Shown here in pieces: positions 56,683-64,000 of a DNA stretch of 64,000 nt. A program made the translations under genes and the position numbers. A model generated the notes under the pieces. It had not been told where the DNA came from. It made no database searches and worked only from the letters and a program-made list of their open reading frames with translations. This DNA comes from Affinundibacterium baiyunense. GTDB taxonomy: Bacteria; Pseudomonadota; Gammaproteobacteria; Burkholderiales; Burkholderiaceae_D. The stretch spans positions 124,001-188,000 of the forward strand of contig NZ_JAGSPM010000004.1 of assembly GCF_018139645.1 (NCBI RefSeq). Reading direction: 5' to 3'. Position 1 is the first letter of the stretch, and every line of letters begins with the position of its first letter.

Positions 56683-57402
56683 ATGAACGAAACAAGCGAA
56701 TACGAGATCCGATTAGCCAACACCGTCGCGATCTTAGAAAAAATTGCGAGTGAATTTACACCCGCAGTTTTTGCCTCTAGCCTCGCGGCAGAAGACATGG
56801 TGCTAACGGATTTAATTTTGCGCCGCCAACTTAATATTGGTATTTTTTCTTTGGAAACTGGTCGTCTGCACAAAGAAACCTTGGCAATGCTAGACAAAAT
56901 TCGCGCTACTTATGCTGTCGACATTCAATTGTTTAAACCGAATCTCGATGCAGTTGAAGATTACGTCAGACAGCATGGCGTCAACGCTTTTTACGACAGC
57001 GTCAACATGCGTAAAGAATGCTGCAGAATTCGTAAAGTAGAGCCACTTAATCGCGCGCTCAAAGATAAAAAAGCGTGGATCACAGGCCAAAGACGCGCCC
57101 AATCTGCGACACGTACTGAGCTAGCTGTGCAAGAGGACGATGTCGCGCATGCTATGCAAAAATTTAATCCTTTGGCAGATTGGTCAGAAGATGATGTTTG
57201 GCACTATATTCGTAGCAATAATGTGCCTTACAATGCCTTACATGACAAAGGCTACCCATCGATAGGCTGCGAACCTTGCACTCGCGCCATCCAACCTGGC
57301 GAAGATGTTCGCGCAGGACGCTGGTGGTGGGAAAACCCCGAGTCCAAAGAATGTGGCTTGCACGTGGTGGACGGGAAATTAGTCCGCATTAAAGCAATTT
57401 GA
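56683..57402 (+). CDS. cysH: Phosphoadenylyl/adenylyl-sulfate reductase
   Basis: This 239 aa reductase makes sulfite with a thioredoxin partner. It has the iron-sulfur Cys pairs of APS-type enzymes: KECCRIRKVEPLNRAL and SIGCEPCTRAIQPGED, plus the catalytic Cys in SKECGLH near the C-terminus. The cluster indicates use of APS, and consistently no cysC kinase is seen in the operon. I chose the ATG at 56683, 4 bp after the DUF934 stop with AGG upstream; the frame extends back to 56608 inside the DUF934 gene. Confidence 0.93.
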   Translation: MNETSEYEIRLANTVAILEKIASEFTPAVFASSLAAEDMVLTDLILRRQLNIGIFSLETGRLHKETLAMLDKIRATYAVDIQLFKPNLDAVEDYVRQHGVNAFYDSVNMRKECCRIRKVEPLNRALKDKKAWITGQRRAQSATRTELAVQEDDVAHAMQKFNPLADWSEDDVWHYIRSNNVPYNALHDKGYPSIGCEPCTRAIQPGEDVRAGRWWWENPESKECGLHVVDGKLVRIKAI

Positions 57403-57445
57403 ACGAAATTATTTGAAAACCGAATACTGAATTAAAAGGCTTAGC

Positions 57446-58381
57446 ATGAACACCGTAGTAGAAAATCACTTCATTGATGCCGCGAGTAATCGCCATCTCG
57501 ATTGGCTGGAATCCGAAGCCATCCACATCATGCGTGAAGTGGCTGCTGAATGTACTAACCCTGCCCTGCTGTTTTCCGGTGGTAAAGATTCTGTGGTGTT
57601 ATTGCGTATCGCTGAAAAAGCATTTCGTCCCGGCAAATTCCCTTTCCCTTTAGTACACGTCGATACCGGCCACAACTTTCCAGAAGTAATCACTTTCCGT
57701 GACAAACGCGTGGCGGAATTGGGCGAACGCCTAATCGTCGGTTCTGTCGAAGACTCAATCAATCGCGGCACCGTGCGCCTGCGTAATCCAAAAACCGATT
57801 CACGCAATGCGGCGCAAGCTGTGACTTTGTTAGAAACCATCGCGGAACATCAATTCGATGCCTGCATAGGCGGTGCGCGTCGCGATGAAGAAAAAGCCCG
57901 TGCCAAGGAACGTATTTTTTCTTTCCGCGATGAATTCGGTCAATGGAATCCAAAAGCGCAACGCCCTGAATTATGGGACTTGTATAACACTCGCGTTCAC
58001 CCTGGTGAAAACATGCGCGTGTTTCCTATCTCGAATTGGACCGAGCTCGACGTTTGGCAATACATCGCCCGTGAAAAACTTGAGCTGCCACCGATTTATT
58101 TCGCACATGAACGCGAAGTGATTCCACGCAATGGCTTGTTGGTTCCAGTCACTGAATTAACGCCACCACGTGCTGGCGAAACCGTAGAAAAACAAATTGT
58201 GCGCTTCCGTACCGTTGGTGATATTTCTTGTACTTGCCCGGTCTCTTCCGATGCCGCGACTGTTGAAGCGATTATCGAAGAAACCGCAGTTACCCAAATC
58301 ACCGAACGCGGCGCCACACGCATGGATGATCAAACCTCTGAATCCTCCATGGAAAAACGTAAAAAAGAAGGATATTTCTAA
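57446..58381 (+). CDS. cysD: Sulfate adenylyltransferase subunit 2
   Basis: CysD joins sulfate and ATP to form APS. The 311 aa protein has the PP-loop LLFSGGKDSVVLLRIAEKAF, FPLVHVDTGHNFPEV, GGARRDEEKARAKERIFSFRD and the C-terminal GRGA-type end replaced here by ERGATRMDD. It needs the GTPase CysN, whose gene overlaps its stop by one base (TAATG). Length and motifs are complete. Confidence 0.95.
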   Translation: MNTVVENHFIDAASNRHLDWLESEAIHIMREVAAECTNPALLFSGGKDSVVLLRIAEKAFRPGKFPFPLVHVDTGHNFPEVITFRDKRVAELGERLIVGSVEDSINRGTVRLRNPKTDSRNAAQAVTLLETIAEHQFDACIGGARRDEEKARAKERIFSFRDEFGQWNPKAQRPELWDLYNTRVHPGENMRVFPISNWTELDVWQYIAREKLELPPIYFAHEREVIPRNGLLVPVTELTPPRAGETVEKQIVRFRTVGDISCTCPVSSDAATVEAIIEETAVTQITERGATRMDDQTSESSMEKRKKEGYF

Positions 58382-59706
58382 TGAGCATCCAGGTACAACA
58401 ATCCGCCACGGCCAACGACCTCACACGTGAACGCGGCCTATTACGCTTCATCACGGCTGGCTCCGTGGACGATGGAAAAAGTACGCTGATTGGTCGTTTG
58501 CTATTCGATAGTAAAGGCATCTTCGCGGATCAGCTCAATGCGATTTCCAAAGCCAAACATAAGCGTACTGTCGGCGACACCATTGATTTGTCATTACTAA
58601 CGGATGGCTTAGAAGCCGAGCGTGAACAAGGCATTACCATCGACGTCGCTTACCGTTATTTCGCCACGCCAAAACGTAAATTCATCATCGCCGACACACC
58701 GGGTCATGAGCAATACACACGCAATATGGTAACGGGTGCATCGACTGCGGATGCGGTGATTATTTTGATCGACGTCTCCAAAGTAAAATTCAGTGAAGAT
58801 GGCAGCGTCGAATTACTGACACAAACCAAGCGTCATTCCACCATCGCCCATTTACTGCAAATCGAACACGTAATCGTGGCCGTTAACAAAATGGATTTGG
58901 TGAATTACGATCAAACTGTGTACGACCGTATTGTCGCTGCTTACCAAAGCTTCGCAGCGCAATTAGGCTTACGCGACGTACATCCAATTCCACTATCCGC
59001 ACTCGCTGGCGACAACGTGGTTACCAATAGCGAAAATTTGGCTTGGTACCAAGGCCCGACTTTAATCGAGTTATTGGAATCTTTAAACGTGTATGACGAC
59101 TGTCACGACGAACCTTTCCGTTTCCCAGTGCAATTAGTCGCACGTCACAATGGTCACGAAGCGAATGATTTCCGTGGCTACATGGGACGCATAGAAGCAG
59201 GCAAGATCAGTGTTGGCGACAGCATCGTGGTTCAGCCTTCCGGACAAAGCGCGACTGTCAAAGATATCCAAACTTTAGATGGCTCATTACAAACTGCAGT
59301 AGTTGGTCAGTCCGTCACCATTTTGCTCAACGAATATGTCGATATCTCACGTGGCGATATGTTGGCGGCGGCAGATCGTCCAGCAACCGTACTCAAATCT
59401 GTGAGTGCTGATGTATGTTGGTTGTCTGAAGAATCCTTGGATTCGCGTCGCAAATATTGGTTGAAACATACGACACGTCAGGTCGCTGCACGTGTTGCGT
59501 CGATCGACACTTTATTGGATATCAATACCCAAGAACGCCGCCCAACTGATACACTTAAATTGAATGACATCGCTCGCGTCAATATCAATGTACAGCAAGC
59601 CTTAGCAGCTGATGCTTATGACATCACTCGTGCTACTGGTGCATTTATTTTGATCGACGAAGTCACCCATCAAACAGTTGCAGCGGGAATGATACGTCTT
59701 GGCTAA
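58381..59706 (+). CDS. cysN: Sulfate adenylyltransferase subunit 1 (GTPase)
   Basis: CysN couples GTP hydrolysis to APS formation. The 441 aa EF-Tu-like protein has G1 SVDDGKSTLIGRLLFDSK, G3 IIADTPGHEQYTRNM, G4 VAVNKMDLVNYD, and beta-barrel domains (about 235-441). It is the stand-alone form without a fused CysC kinase, which agrees with an APS-reducing CysH. It overlaps cysD by one base and cobA by eight. Confidence 0.95.
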   Translation: MSIQVQQSATANDLTRERGLLRFITAGSVDDGKSTLIGRLLFDSKGIFADQLNAISKAKHKRTVGDTIDLSLLTDGLEAEREQGITIDVAYRYFATPKRKFIIADTPGHEQYTRNMVTGASTADAVIILIDVSKVKFSEDGSVELLTQTKRHSTIAHLLQIEHVIVAVNKMDLVNYDQTVYDRIVAAYQSFAAQLGLRDVHPIPLSALAGDNVVTNSENLAWYQGPTLIELLESLNVYDDCHDEPFRFPVQLVARHNGHEANDFRGYMGRIEAGKISVGDSIVVQPSGQSATVKDIQTLDGSLQTAVVGQSVTILLNEYVDISRGDMLAAADRPATVLKSVSADVCWLSEESLDSRRKYWLKHTTRQVAARVASIDTLLDINTQERRPTDTLKLNDIARVNINVQQALAADAYDITRATGAFILIDEVTHQTVAAGMIRLG

Positions 59707-60442
59707 TTCATCAACATCAACTTCGTCCTCGATCCAACAGGAAACAGGTATCGTCTATTTAGTCGGTGCTGGTCCGGGGGCAGTTGATTTGATTACAGTG
59801 CGTGGTGCCAAACTGTTAGCACAAGCGAATATTGTTTTACACGACGCATTGGTCACGCCCGAAATGCTAGAACTGTGCCCCCAAGCGATCAAGGTATCGG
59901 TAGGAAAACGCAGTGGACAACGCTCTGCTGCGCAAGAGCACATCAATCAGCAATTAGTCGAAGCAGCCCAACAACACGCCATCGTAGTGCGTCTAAAAGG
60001 TGGCGACCCGATGTTGTTTGGTCGTGCTGATGAAGAAATGACGGCACTGGAACATGCTAGAATACGTTTCGAAATTGTACCCGGCATCACTACCGCAATG
60101 GCAGCCGCAGCCAGTGTACAACTTCCATTAACCAAACGCGGCGTAGCGCGCAGTGTCGCGCTTTTTACCTCCAGTACCGCACCCGGTGAGGCCGCGGAAA
60201 CACGCATTCCAGATTGCGACACCTTAGTTCAATACATGGGTGGCAAAGAGGCGATACTCACTGCGCAACGCATGTTAGCGAAAGGTTTTTCACCTGATCT
60301 ACCGATTGTGATCGTGCAAAGTTGCAGCCGTCCAGAGGAGCAGCACCTGCATCTGAAACTATGTGATTTAGCACATGGCTTGCCTGCCTGTGATGGCCCA
60401 GTGCTGGTGATGATGGGCGAAGCGATGCGTCAGCGCAGCTAA
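59699..60442 (+). CDS. cobA: Uroporphyrinogen-III C-methyltransferase
   Basis: This 247 aa SAM-dependent enzyme makes precorrin-2 from uroporphyrinogen III, the branch point to siroheme for CysI. Signatures are YLVGAGPGAVDLITVRGAKL (SAM loop), VRLKGGDPMLFGRADEEM and the LVQYMGGK end. The start is a TTG at 59699 overlapping the cysN stop, since no ATG is available. It is the monofunctional CobA type, without the CysG dehydrogenase/chelatase domain; that work is likely done by the CbiX homologue at 61.1 kb and an enzyme elsewhere. Confidence 0.93.
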   Translation: MANSSTSTSSSIQQETGIVYLVGAGPGAVDLITVRGAKLLAQANIVLHDALVTPEMLELCPQAIKVSVGKRSGQRSAAQEHINQQLVEAAQQHAIVVRLKGGDPMLFGRADEEMTALEHARIRFEIVPGITTAMAAAASVQLPLTKRGVARSVALFTSSTAPGEAAETRIPDCDTLVQYMGGKEAILTAQRMLAKGFSPDLPIVIVQSCSRPEEQHLHLKLCDLAHGLPACDGPVLVMMGEAMRQRS

Positions 60443-60655
60443 GTTTGCATAGCTGAATACGATTGATTATCTAAAATCAATAGCCTTTATTCAATTCTCG
60501 ATGAAATATTCGCCTTAAGTTTCAAACATTTTGTTAAAACCATGTGAATACATGATTTCCCTAAAAAACTTGCGCTAGAATAAGTTTCATTCTCGCAATG
60601 GCTCGTAAAATTGCCGTTCTGAAACTTTCGACTCTCAAAAGTCATTAGGCGTCAC

Positions 60656-61093
60656 ATGGAATATTTTGAATGGAATGATAGCTTGAGTGTTCACGACAGC
60701 ATGATCGATGAGGATCACAAAACCCTCATTGGTATGGTCAATGAATTACATGACGCAGCTGACCTCGGTCAAGACTACATAACACTCTCGAATATTTTAC
60801 ATAGGCTTGCCACCTATACGCAGGAGCATTTTCAGAGAGAAGAAGATCTCATGAAGTCCATCGCCTATCCTCGATTCAAGGCGCATAAAGAACAACATAA
60901 AAAACTATTGGAGCGCGTCACTGACTTACAGAAGGAGTTAAATCGGGCGCGTGAACTAGTTGCAATAGAAACTGCAGAGCTCCTACGTTTCTGGCTTACT
61001 TCACACATTTTACTCAGTGACAAACACTTGGCTGAAACCCTACACGGTACTTTAGTGATGTCGAAGACAGAGCAATTGCCGACTACGGATTAA
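60656..61093 (+). CDS. Bacteriohemerythrin
   Basis: This 145 aa hemerythrin-fold protein binds O2 at a di-iron site. The ligands are recognisable: SVHDSMIDEDHKTLI (His, then His/Asp), EHFQREEDLM (His and Glu), and HKEQHKKLL with SDKHL for the remaining His. The single-domain form serves as an O2 carrier or sensor. The gene overlaps the end of the convergent cbiX-like gene by 11 bp and follows cobA by 213 bp. A link to iron or sulfur metabolism is only positional. Confidence 0.9.
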   Translation: MEYFEWNDSLSVHDSMIDEDHKTLIGMVNELHDAADLGQDYITLSNILHRLATYTQEHFQREEDLMKSIAYPRFKAHKEQHKKLLERVTDLQKELNRARELVAIETAELLRFWLTSHILLSDKHLAETLHGTLVMSKTEQLPTTD

Positions 61094-61463
61094 CCGCAAC
61101 CGCACGCAAGCAATAATCACGTATTGCTTGCAAAACGCCGGCATCTTCACCAGCAGCGGCAACCTGTTGAATTTGCAAAGCAGGATATTGCTGGCGTATC
61201 TCTTCCACCATCAAAGGTAAGTCACGTAACAAGTGCCCCCCCTGCCCTAAAAAAATCGGTGCAATCGTAACCGACTCATAGGACAGATCAACTAATTTTT
61301 TCACTACTTCTGGTAATTGCGGCTGCATCAATTCCAAGAACGCCAATTCAACTCTGAGTTCTGGTTCACTCTCTTGAGTTAATTTTTGCAGTCGTAAAAA
61401 TGGCTCGGCCCAGCTCGCTGCGCGTGCACCATGTGCAAACAAAATTAATGCTTGTTTCTTCAT
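61083..61463 (-). CDS. CbiX/SirB-type sirohydrochlorin chelatase
   Basis: This 126 aa protein is of the short CbiX/SirB family that inserts Co or Fe into sirohydrochlorin. ALILFAHGARAASWAEPF carries the N-terminal metal-binding His, and PIFLGQGGHLLRDLP the second His. The single-domain length fits CbiX-S/SirB. In this context, next to cobA and cysI, iron insertion to give siroheme is the likely job. It is convergent with the hemerythrin gene and overlaps it by 11 bp. Confidence 0.85.
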   Translation of the reverse strand: MKKQALILFAHGARAASWAEPFLRLQKLTQESEPELRVELAFLELMQPQLPEVVKKLVDLSYESVTIAPIFLGQGGHLLRDLPLMVEEIRQQYPALQIQQVAAAGEDAGVLQAIRDYCLRAVAVNP

Positions 61464-61518
61464 AAAAACCTTAAAAATTGAGCTTTGCGTAAGGCACTGA
61501 AATTAACAAATTCGATTA

Positions 61519-62649
61519 TTAATGTCGTTCAACATAACGCAAACCTGCGTAGGCAAGCAGAGAAAAAATCAAACTTGGAAACAGCGCCGTCATCAAAGCC
61601 GGCCAGGTATTAATTTGCCCTAAATACGCAAACAAACTATTCACCAAATAGAACACCATTCCCAACATAATTCCACTAAAAATGCGCAAACTAATTCCAC
61701 CGTCACGCGCATGCAGATAAGCGAAAGGCAATGCTAAAGCCATCATCACAAGAATCGATATTGGGTAGGTGAGTTTTTTCCAAAATGCGATTTTATAACG
61801 CTCAGTCGATTGCTTGTTCTCAGTCAAATGCCTGGTGTAGGAAGCCAACTCAAATGCCGACATACGATCTACTTCTGTAAACAACACCGACAAAATATCT
61901 GGTGTGATTTCCGAATTTAATTCCTTAGTCGCTAGTTTATGCGTGTCTGACTCAATCATAGTCTGCGTCGCTAAATTTTGCGGGAAGCTCGTCTCCACCA
62001 CATCACTTAACTCCCAAGTATGCGATCGCACATAGACGGCTTGTTTCGCATTGATCTCGCGCAGCAATTGAAAATTGGTATCGAACTCGTAGATCTTCAC
62101 ACCAAGTAGTACGCGCTCAGGTGACACTTCACGCACGTTCAAAAAGCGCGTACCTATCACAGCAGCATTGCTATCATTACTGCGGATTAAGTCTTTGGTC
62201 CACAAGCCACTACGAAAACCTTGGGTGAGCGGTGCGGATGCTGCTTGCATACTAATTTGCTTAGAAAGCTTGGTCGACATCGGCGCGACGACTTCACCTA
62301 GAAAGTAAGTAAACAAAATAAATACGATAGCGATTTTCCCTAGCATTTTTGCCGCGGTCCAAGACGACATACTTGCCGCGCGCATAATCGTAAATTCAGA
62401 ATTACTCGCAAATTGTGCCAATACGTAGATCGTGCCAATCAATACCGCGATCGGCAAAAAATCATAGGCATTGCCAGGAATATTCAACAAAACAGTGAAA
62501 ATCGCATGCTTTAACAAATAGCCATTCTTATTAACCGAACCCAATTCTTTCATCAAATCAAAGAAAGACGTGAGAACCAATAAGGCAAAAAGCACAAAAA
62601 ATACTGAGCGAATGATTTCACTACCAAAATAGCGTTGCAGTACTTTCAT
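61519..62649 (-). CDS. lptG: LPS export permease LptG
   Basis: LptG, 376 aa, forms the LptB2FG transporter that extracts lipopolysaccharide from the inner membrane. It has three N-terminal and three C-terminal membrane segments around a periplasmic beta-jellyroll domain. Motifs include VLQRYFGSEIIRSVFFVLFA, GTIYVLAQFASNSEFTIMRA and LALPFAYLHARDGGISLRIF. Its start overlaps the lptF stop by one base (TAATG). The periplasmic domain has SDVVETSFPQNLA as in other betaproteobacterial LptG. Confidence 0.95.
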   Translation of the reverse strand: MKVLQRYFGSEIIRSVFFVLFALLVLTSFFDLMKELGSVNKNGYLLKHAIFTVLLNIPGNAYDFLPIAVLIGTIYVLAQFASNSEFTIMRAASMSSWTAAKMLGKIAIVFILFTYFLGEVVAPMSTKLSKQISMQAASAPLTQGFRSGLWTKDLIRSNDSNAAVIGTRFLNVREVSPERVLLGVKIYEFDTNFQLLREINAKQAVYVRSHTWELSDVVETSFPQNLATQTMIESDTHKLATKELNSEITPDILSVLFTEVDRMSAFELASYTRHLTENKQSTERYKIAFWKKLTYPISILVMMALALPFAYLHARDGGISLRIFSGIMLGMVFYLVNSLFAYLGQINTWPALMTALFPSLIFSLLAYAGLRYVERH

Positions 62650-63809
62650 TAGTTACCCACCAACTGATCGTGATCGACACATTGCTGTTTGGTTTTACGA
62701 TAAATTTGGCACTTAATACGTCCCCAAACGCTCATTGGATGGCAGCTGCTATTCACTTTTAAACGCCACATAAAAAATAAGGTAATTAAAATCGCCACCA
62801 CAAAATGCATAGGCCACGATGCTTGCCAAAAACTCATACGTCCCTGCACCACAGATAGTTGCAGCATATTCAAAATATTTAAATTCACTGCAACTAAAAT
62901 TAACGCAACGATCATATTCGCCGATCGGCCAACCCGTGGATTGACATAACCTAGGGGAATCGCCAATAACATCAATAACAATCCCATAAATGGTAATGAA
63001 ACCCGCCACAACAATTCACCATCTCGCACGGGGCTAGGCTCTTCAATCAGGGTTTTTGAGGGCAAGGCTTTTGCTGACTTATTATTCGCCTCAACACTGC
63101 TTTGGGTTGACAATAGAACCGCATATTTTTCAAATTGCATCATTTGAAAATCGCCTTCAGTCGGCAAACCATCGTAACGCCGCCCTTGGCTCATGACTAA
63201 GAATCGATCACCATGCTCATCGATTTCGACTCTGCCCTCTTTCGCCACAATCACGCTAGAACGGCCATCGTTAATCATGCTTGTGAATATATTTTGTACC
63301 TTGCTTAAATCACCTGATACTTCTTCCACAAATGAAACACGACCTCCGCCGCGCGATTCTTGAAATTTACCGGGCGCAACTTTAGCAATATCTTCTCGCT
63401 TTTCGTAACGATTGCGCACTTCCTGCATTTGTTCATTCGCCCATGGTGACACTAATATGCTGAGCGTAGCAACGACCAAAGTTAAGGGAATGGCGACACT
63501 CAAAATCGGTCGAATCCAACGCGTCAAACTCAAACCTGATGCGAACCAAACTACCATTTCTGAATCTTGGTAGGCACGTGTAACCACCAGCAAAACCGAA
63601 ATAAAACCGGTGAGTATCAATAAAATGGGGAAGTAATCGAGCGAGTAAAAGCCAATTAAAATCAATACATCACTAGAGGCAATTTTGCCGCCCGCAGCGT
63701 CACGCAGAATACGAATCAGCATAAAGGTAACGGTGATGGTAAATAGTGTCGTAAACACAGCGCTGGCAGCACTAAATAATTCTCGTCTGAGCGCACGTTG
63801 AAAAATCAT
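62649..63809 (-). CDS. lptF: LPS export permease LptF
   Basis: LptF, 386 aa, is the partner of LptG. It begins MIFQRALRRELFSAASAVF and contains SLDYFPILLILTGFISVLLVVT, YQDSEMVVWFASGLSLTRW, and a periplasmic domain with SRGGGRVSFVEEVSGDL. The C-terminal stretch LAIPLGYVNPRVGRSANMI is the typical last helix group, followed by a longer cytoplasmic tail rich in Lys, Cys and Gln. It is divergent from pepA, the arrangement known from E. coli. Confidence 0.95.
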   Translation of the reverse strand: MIFQRALRRELFSAASAVFTTLFTITVTFMLIRILRDAAGGKIASSDVLILIGFYSLDYFPILLILTGFISVLLVVTRAYQDSEMVVWFASGLSLTRWIRPILSVAIPLTLVVATLSILVSPWANEQMQEVRNRYEKREDIAKVAPGKFQESRGGGRVSFVEEVSGDLSKVQNIFTSMINDGRSSVIVAKEGRVEIDEHGDRFLVMSQGRRYDGLPTEGDFQMMQFEKYAVLLSTQSSVEANNKSAKALPSKTLIEEPSPVRDGELLWRVSLPFMGLLLMLLAIPLGYVNPRVGRSANMIVALILVAVNLNILNMLQLSVVQGRMSFWQASWPMHFVVAILITLFFMWRLKVNSSCHPMSVWGRIKCQIYRKTKQQCVDHDQLVGN

Positions 63810-63832
63810 AATCGAGTAGATCTTATTAGTAG

Positions 63833-63861
63833 TTATGGAGACTAAGCAAGGGAGTTATAAT
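63833..63861 (+). promoter_or_regulatory. Possible pepA promoter
   Basis: TATAAT at 63856-63861 is a perfect -10 box. The 17-bp-spaced -35 would be TTATGG (63833-63838), a poor match. It lies 65 bp before the pepA start. Confidence 0.35.
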
Positions 63862-63925
63862 AGTCGTTTTACGTATTTAAGCGAAATTCAAAAGATTACC
63901 GCTGATCGACAATAAGGAGCAAGAC

Positions 63926-64000
63926 GTGGACTTTAGCATAAAAACACTAGCAGCCAAAAGCACAGCAGCAGACAATGCCAGCACCATCAAGACCGCTTGT
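63926..64000 (+). CDS. pepA: Leucyl aminopeptidase, N-terminal fragment
   Basis: An AAGGAG site at about 63914-63919 precedes a GTG start at 63926. The frame reads MDFSIKTLAAKSTAADN... to the window end and stays open. The start resembles betaproteobacterial PepA N-termini (MDFSIK-type), and its position divergent from lptF is the classical lptF/pepA arrangement. Only 25 residues are visible, so the call rests on these two facts. Confidence 0.7.
   Translation, partial: MDFSIKTLAAKSTAADNASTIKTAC

Noticed and set aside
60462..60481. ATTGATT/AATCAAT hairpin after cobA as a terminator
   Set aside because: The stem is short and AT-only, and no T run follows it.
61236..61242. Run of seven C in the chelatase gene as a phase switch
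   Set aside because: It is shorter than the M16 tract and lies in a conserved Gly-Gly motif (GQGGH) that the protein needs, so it is probably only codon choice.
1..64000. tRNA, rRNA, CRISPR array, insertion sequence or prophage
   Set aside because: No cloverleaf-like sequence, spaced identical repeats, transposase, integrase or phage structural gene was recognised. A tRNA scan would settle the first point.

Overview
The window is a chromosomal, mostly housekeeping segment of a betaproteobacterium. Its base composition is slightly AT-leaning. The best guess is Burkholderiales, family Oxalobacteraceae (Undibacterium-like); this is inferred from gene content and protein style, not from a search. 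Supporting signs are an EarP rhamnosyltransferase next to an arginine-type elongation factor P, a CobD/CbiB-family protein beside a CoA pyrophosphatase, the cysI-DUF934-cysH-cysD-cysN-cobA order, and divergent lptFG and pepA. I see no phage, plasmid backbone, insertion sequence, CRISPR array, tRNA or rRNA.

Layout. 0-6 kb: a two-subunit molybdenum hydroxylase (IorAB-like), two exported proteins and an HDOD protein, all leftward. 5.8-7.6 kb: a small unknown gene, a PilZ/YcgR-like protein and AlkB. 7.8-11 kb: two LiaF-like membrane proteins followed by a LytS-type kinase and a LytTR regulator, probably one envelope-sensing module. 11-17 kb: an orphan ParB-like protein, a parvulin, DUF1993 and DUF2726 proteins, RibA, and a PadR/HAAS membrane pair. 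17-24 kb: IlvD, a DMT transporter gene broken by one stop codon, OsmC, pirin, RNase HI, a methyltransferase and GloB. 23.8-25.7 kb: earP and efp, encoding a modifier and its substrate.

25.8-30 kb: a CobD-like protein, a CoA pyrophosphatase and the rpsP-rimM-trmD-rplS operon. 30-35 kb: a TM2 protein, an acyl-CoA dehydrogenase with etfA and etfB (fatty acid oxidation and its electron acceptor), and a TusA-like protein. 35-45.6 kb: alaS, an orphan solute-binding-like protein, a small secreted protein, a glycerophosphodiesterase, a CoA transferase, a glycine-zipper lipoprotein and an M16 peptidase. 45.9-48.2 kb: a GntR/ABC-2 transporter operon. 48.4-53.3 kb: an S9 peptidase, an RNase H-like protein and an EptA-like transferase. 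53.5-61.5 kb: assimilatory sulfate reduction from ATP sulfurylase through APS reductase to sulfite reductase, with a TauE/SafE permease and two siroheme enzymes. 61.5-64 kb: lptG and lptF, diverging from the start of pepA.

The features most worth a second look are regulatory or degenerative. They are a probable leaderless, self-operated padR gene; a 21-bp-spaced direct repeat that looks like a LytTR site in front of the LiaF-like/LytTR cluster; a TAG at a likely Trp position in the DMT transporter gene; paired palindromes in front of the GntR operon; and several unexplained inverted repeats. I did not find a clearly new multi-gene system. The LiaF-like/LytTR module is the closest candidate.
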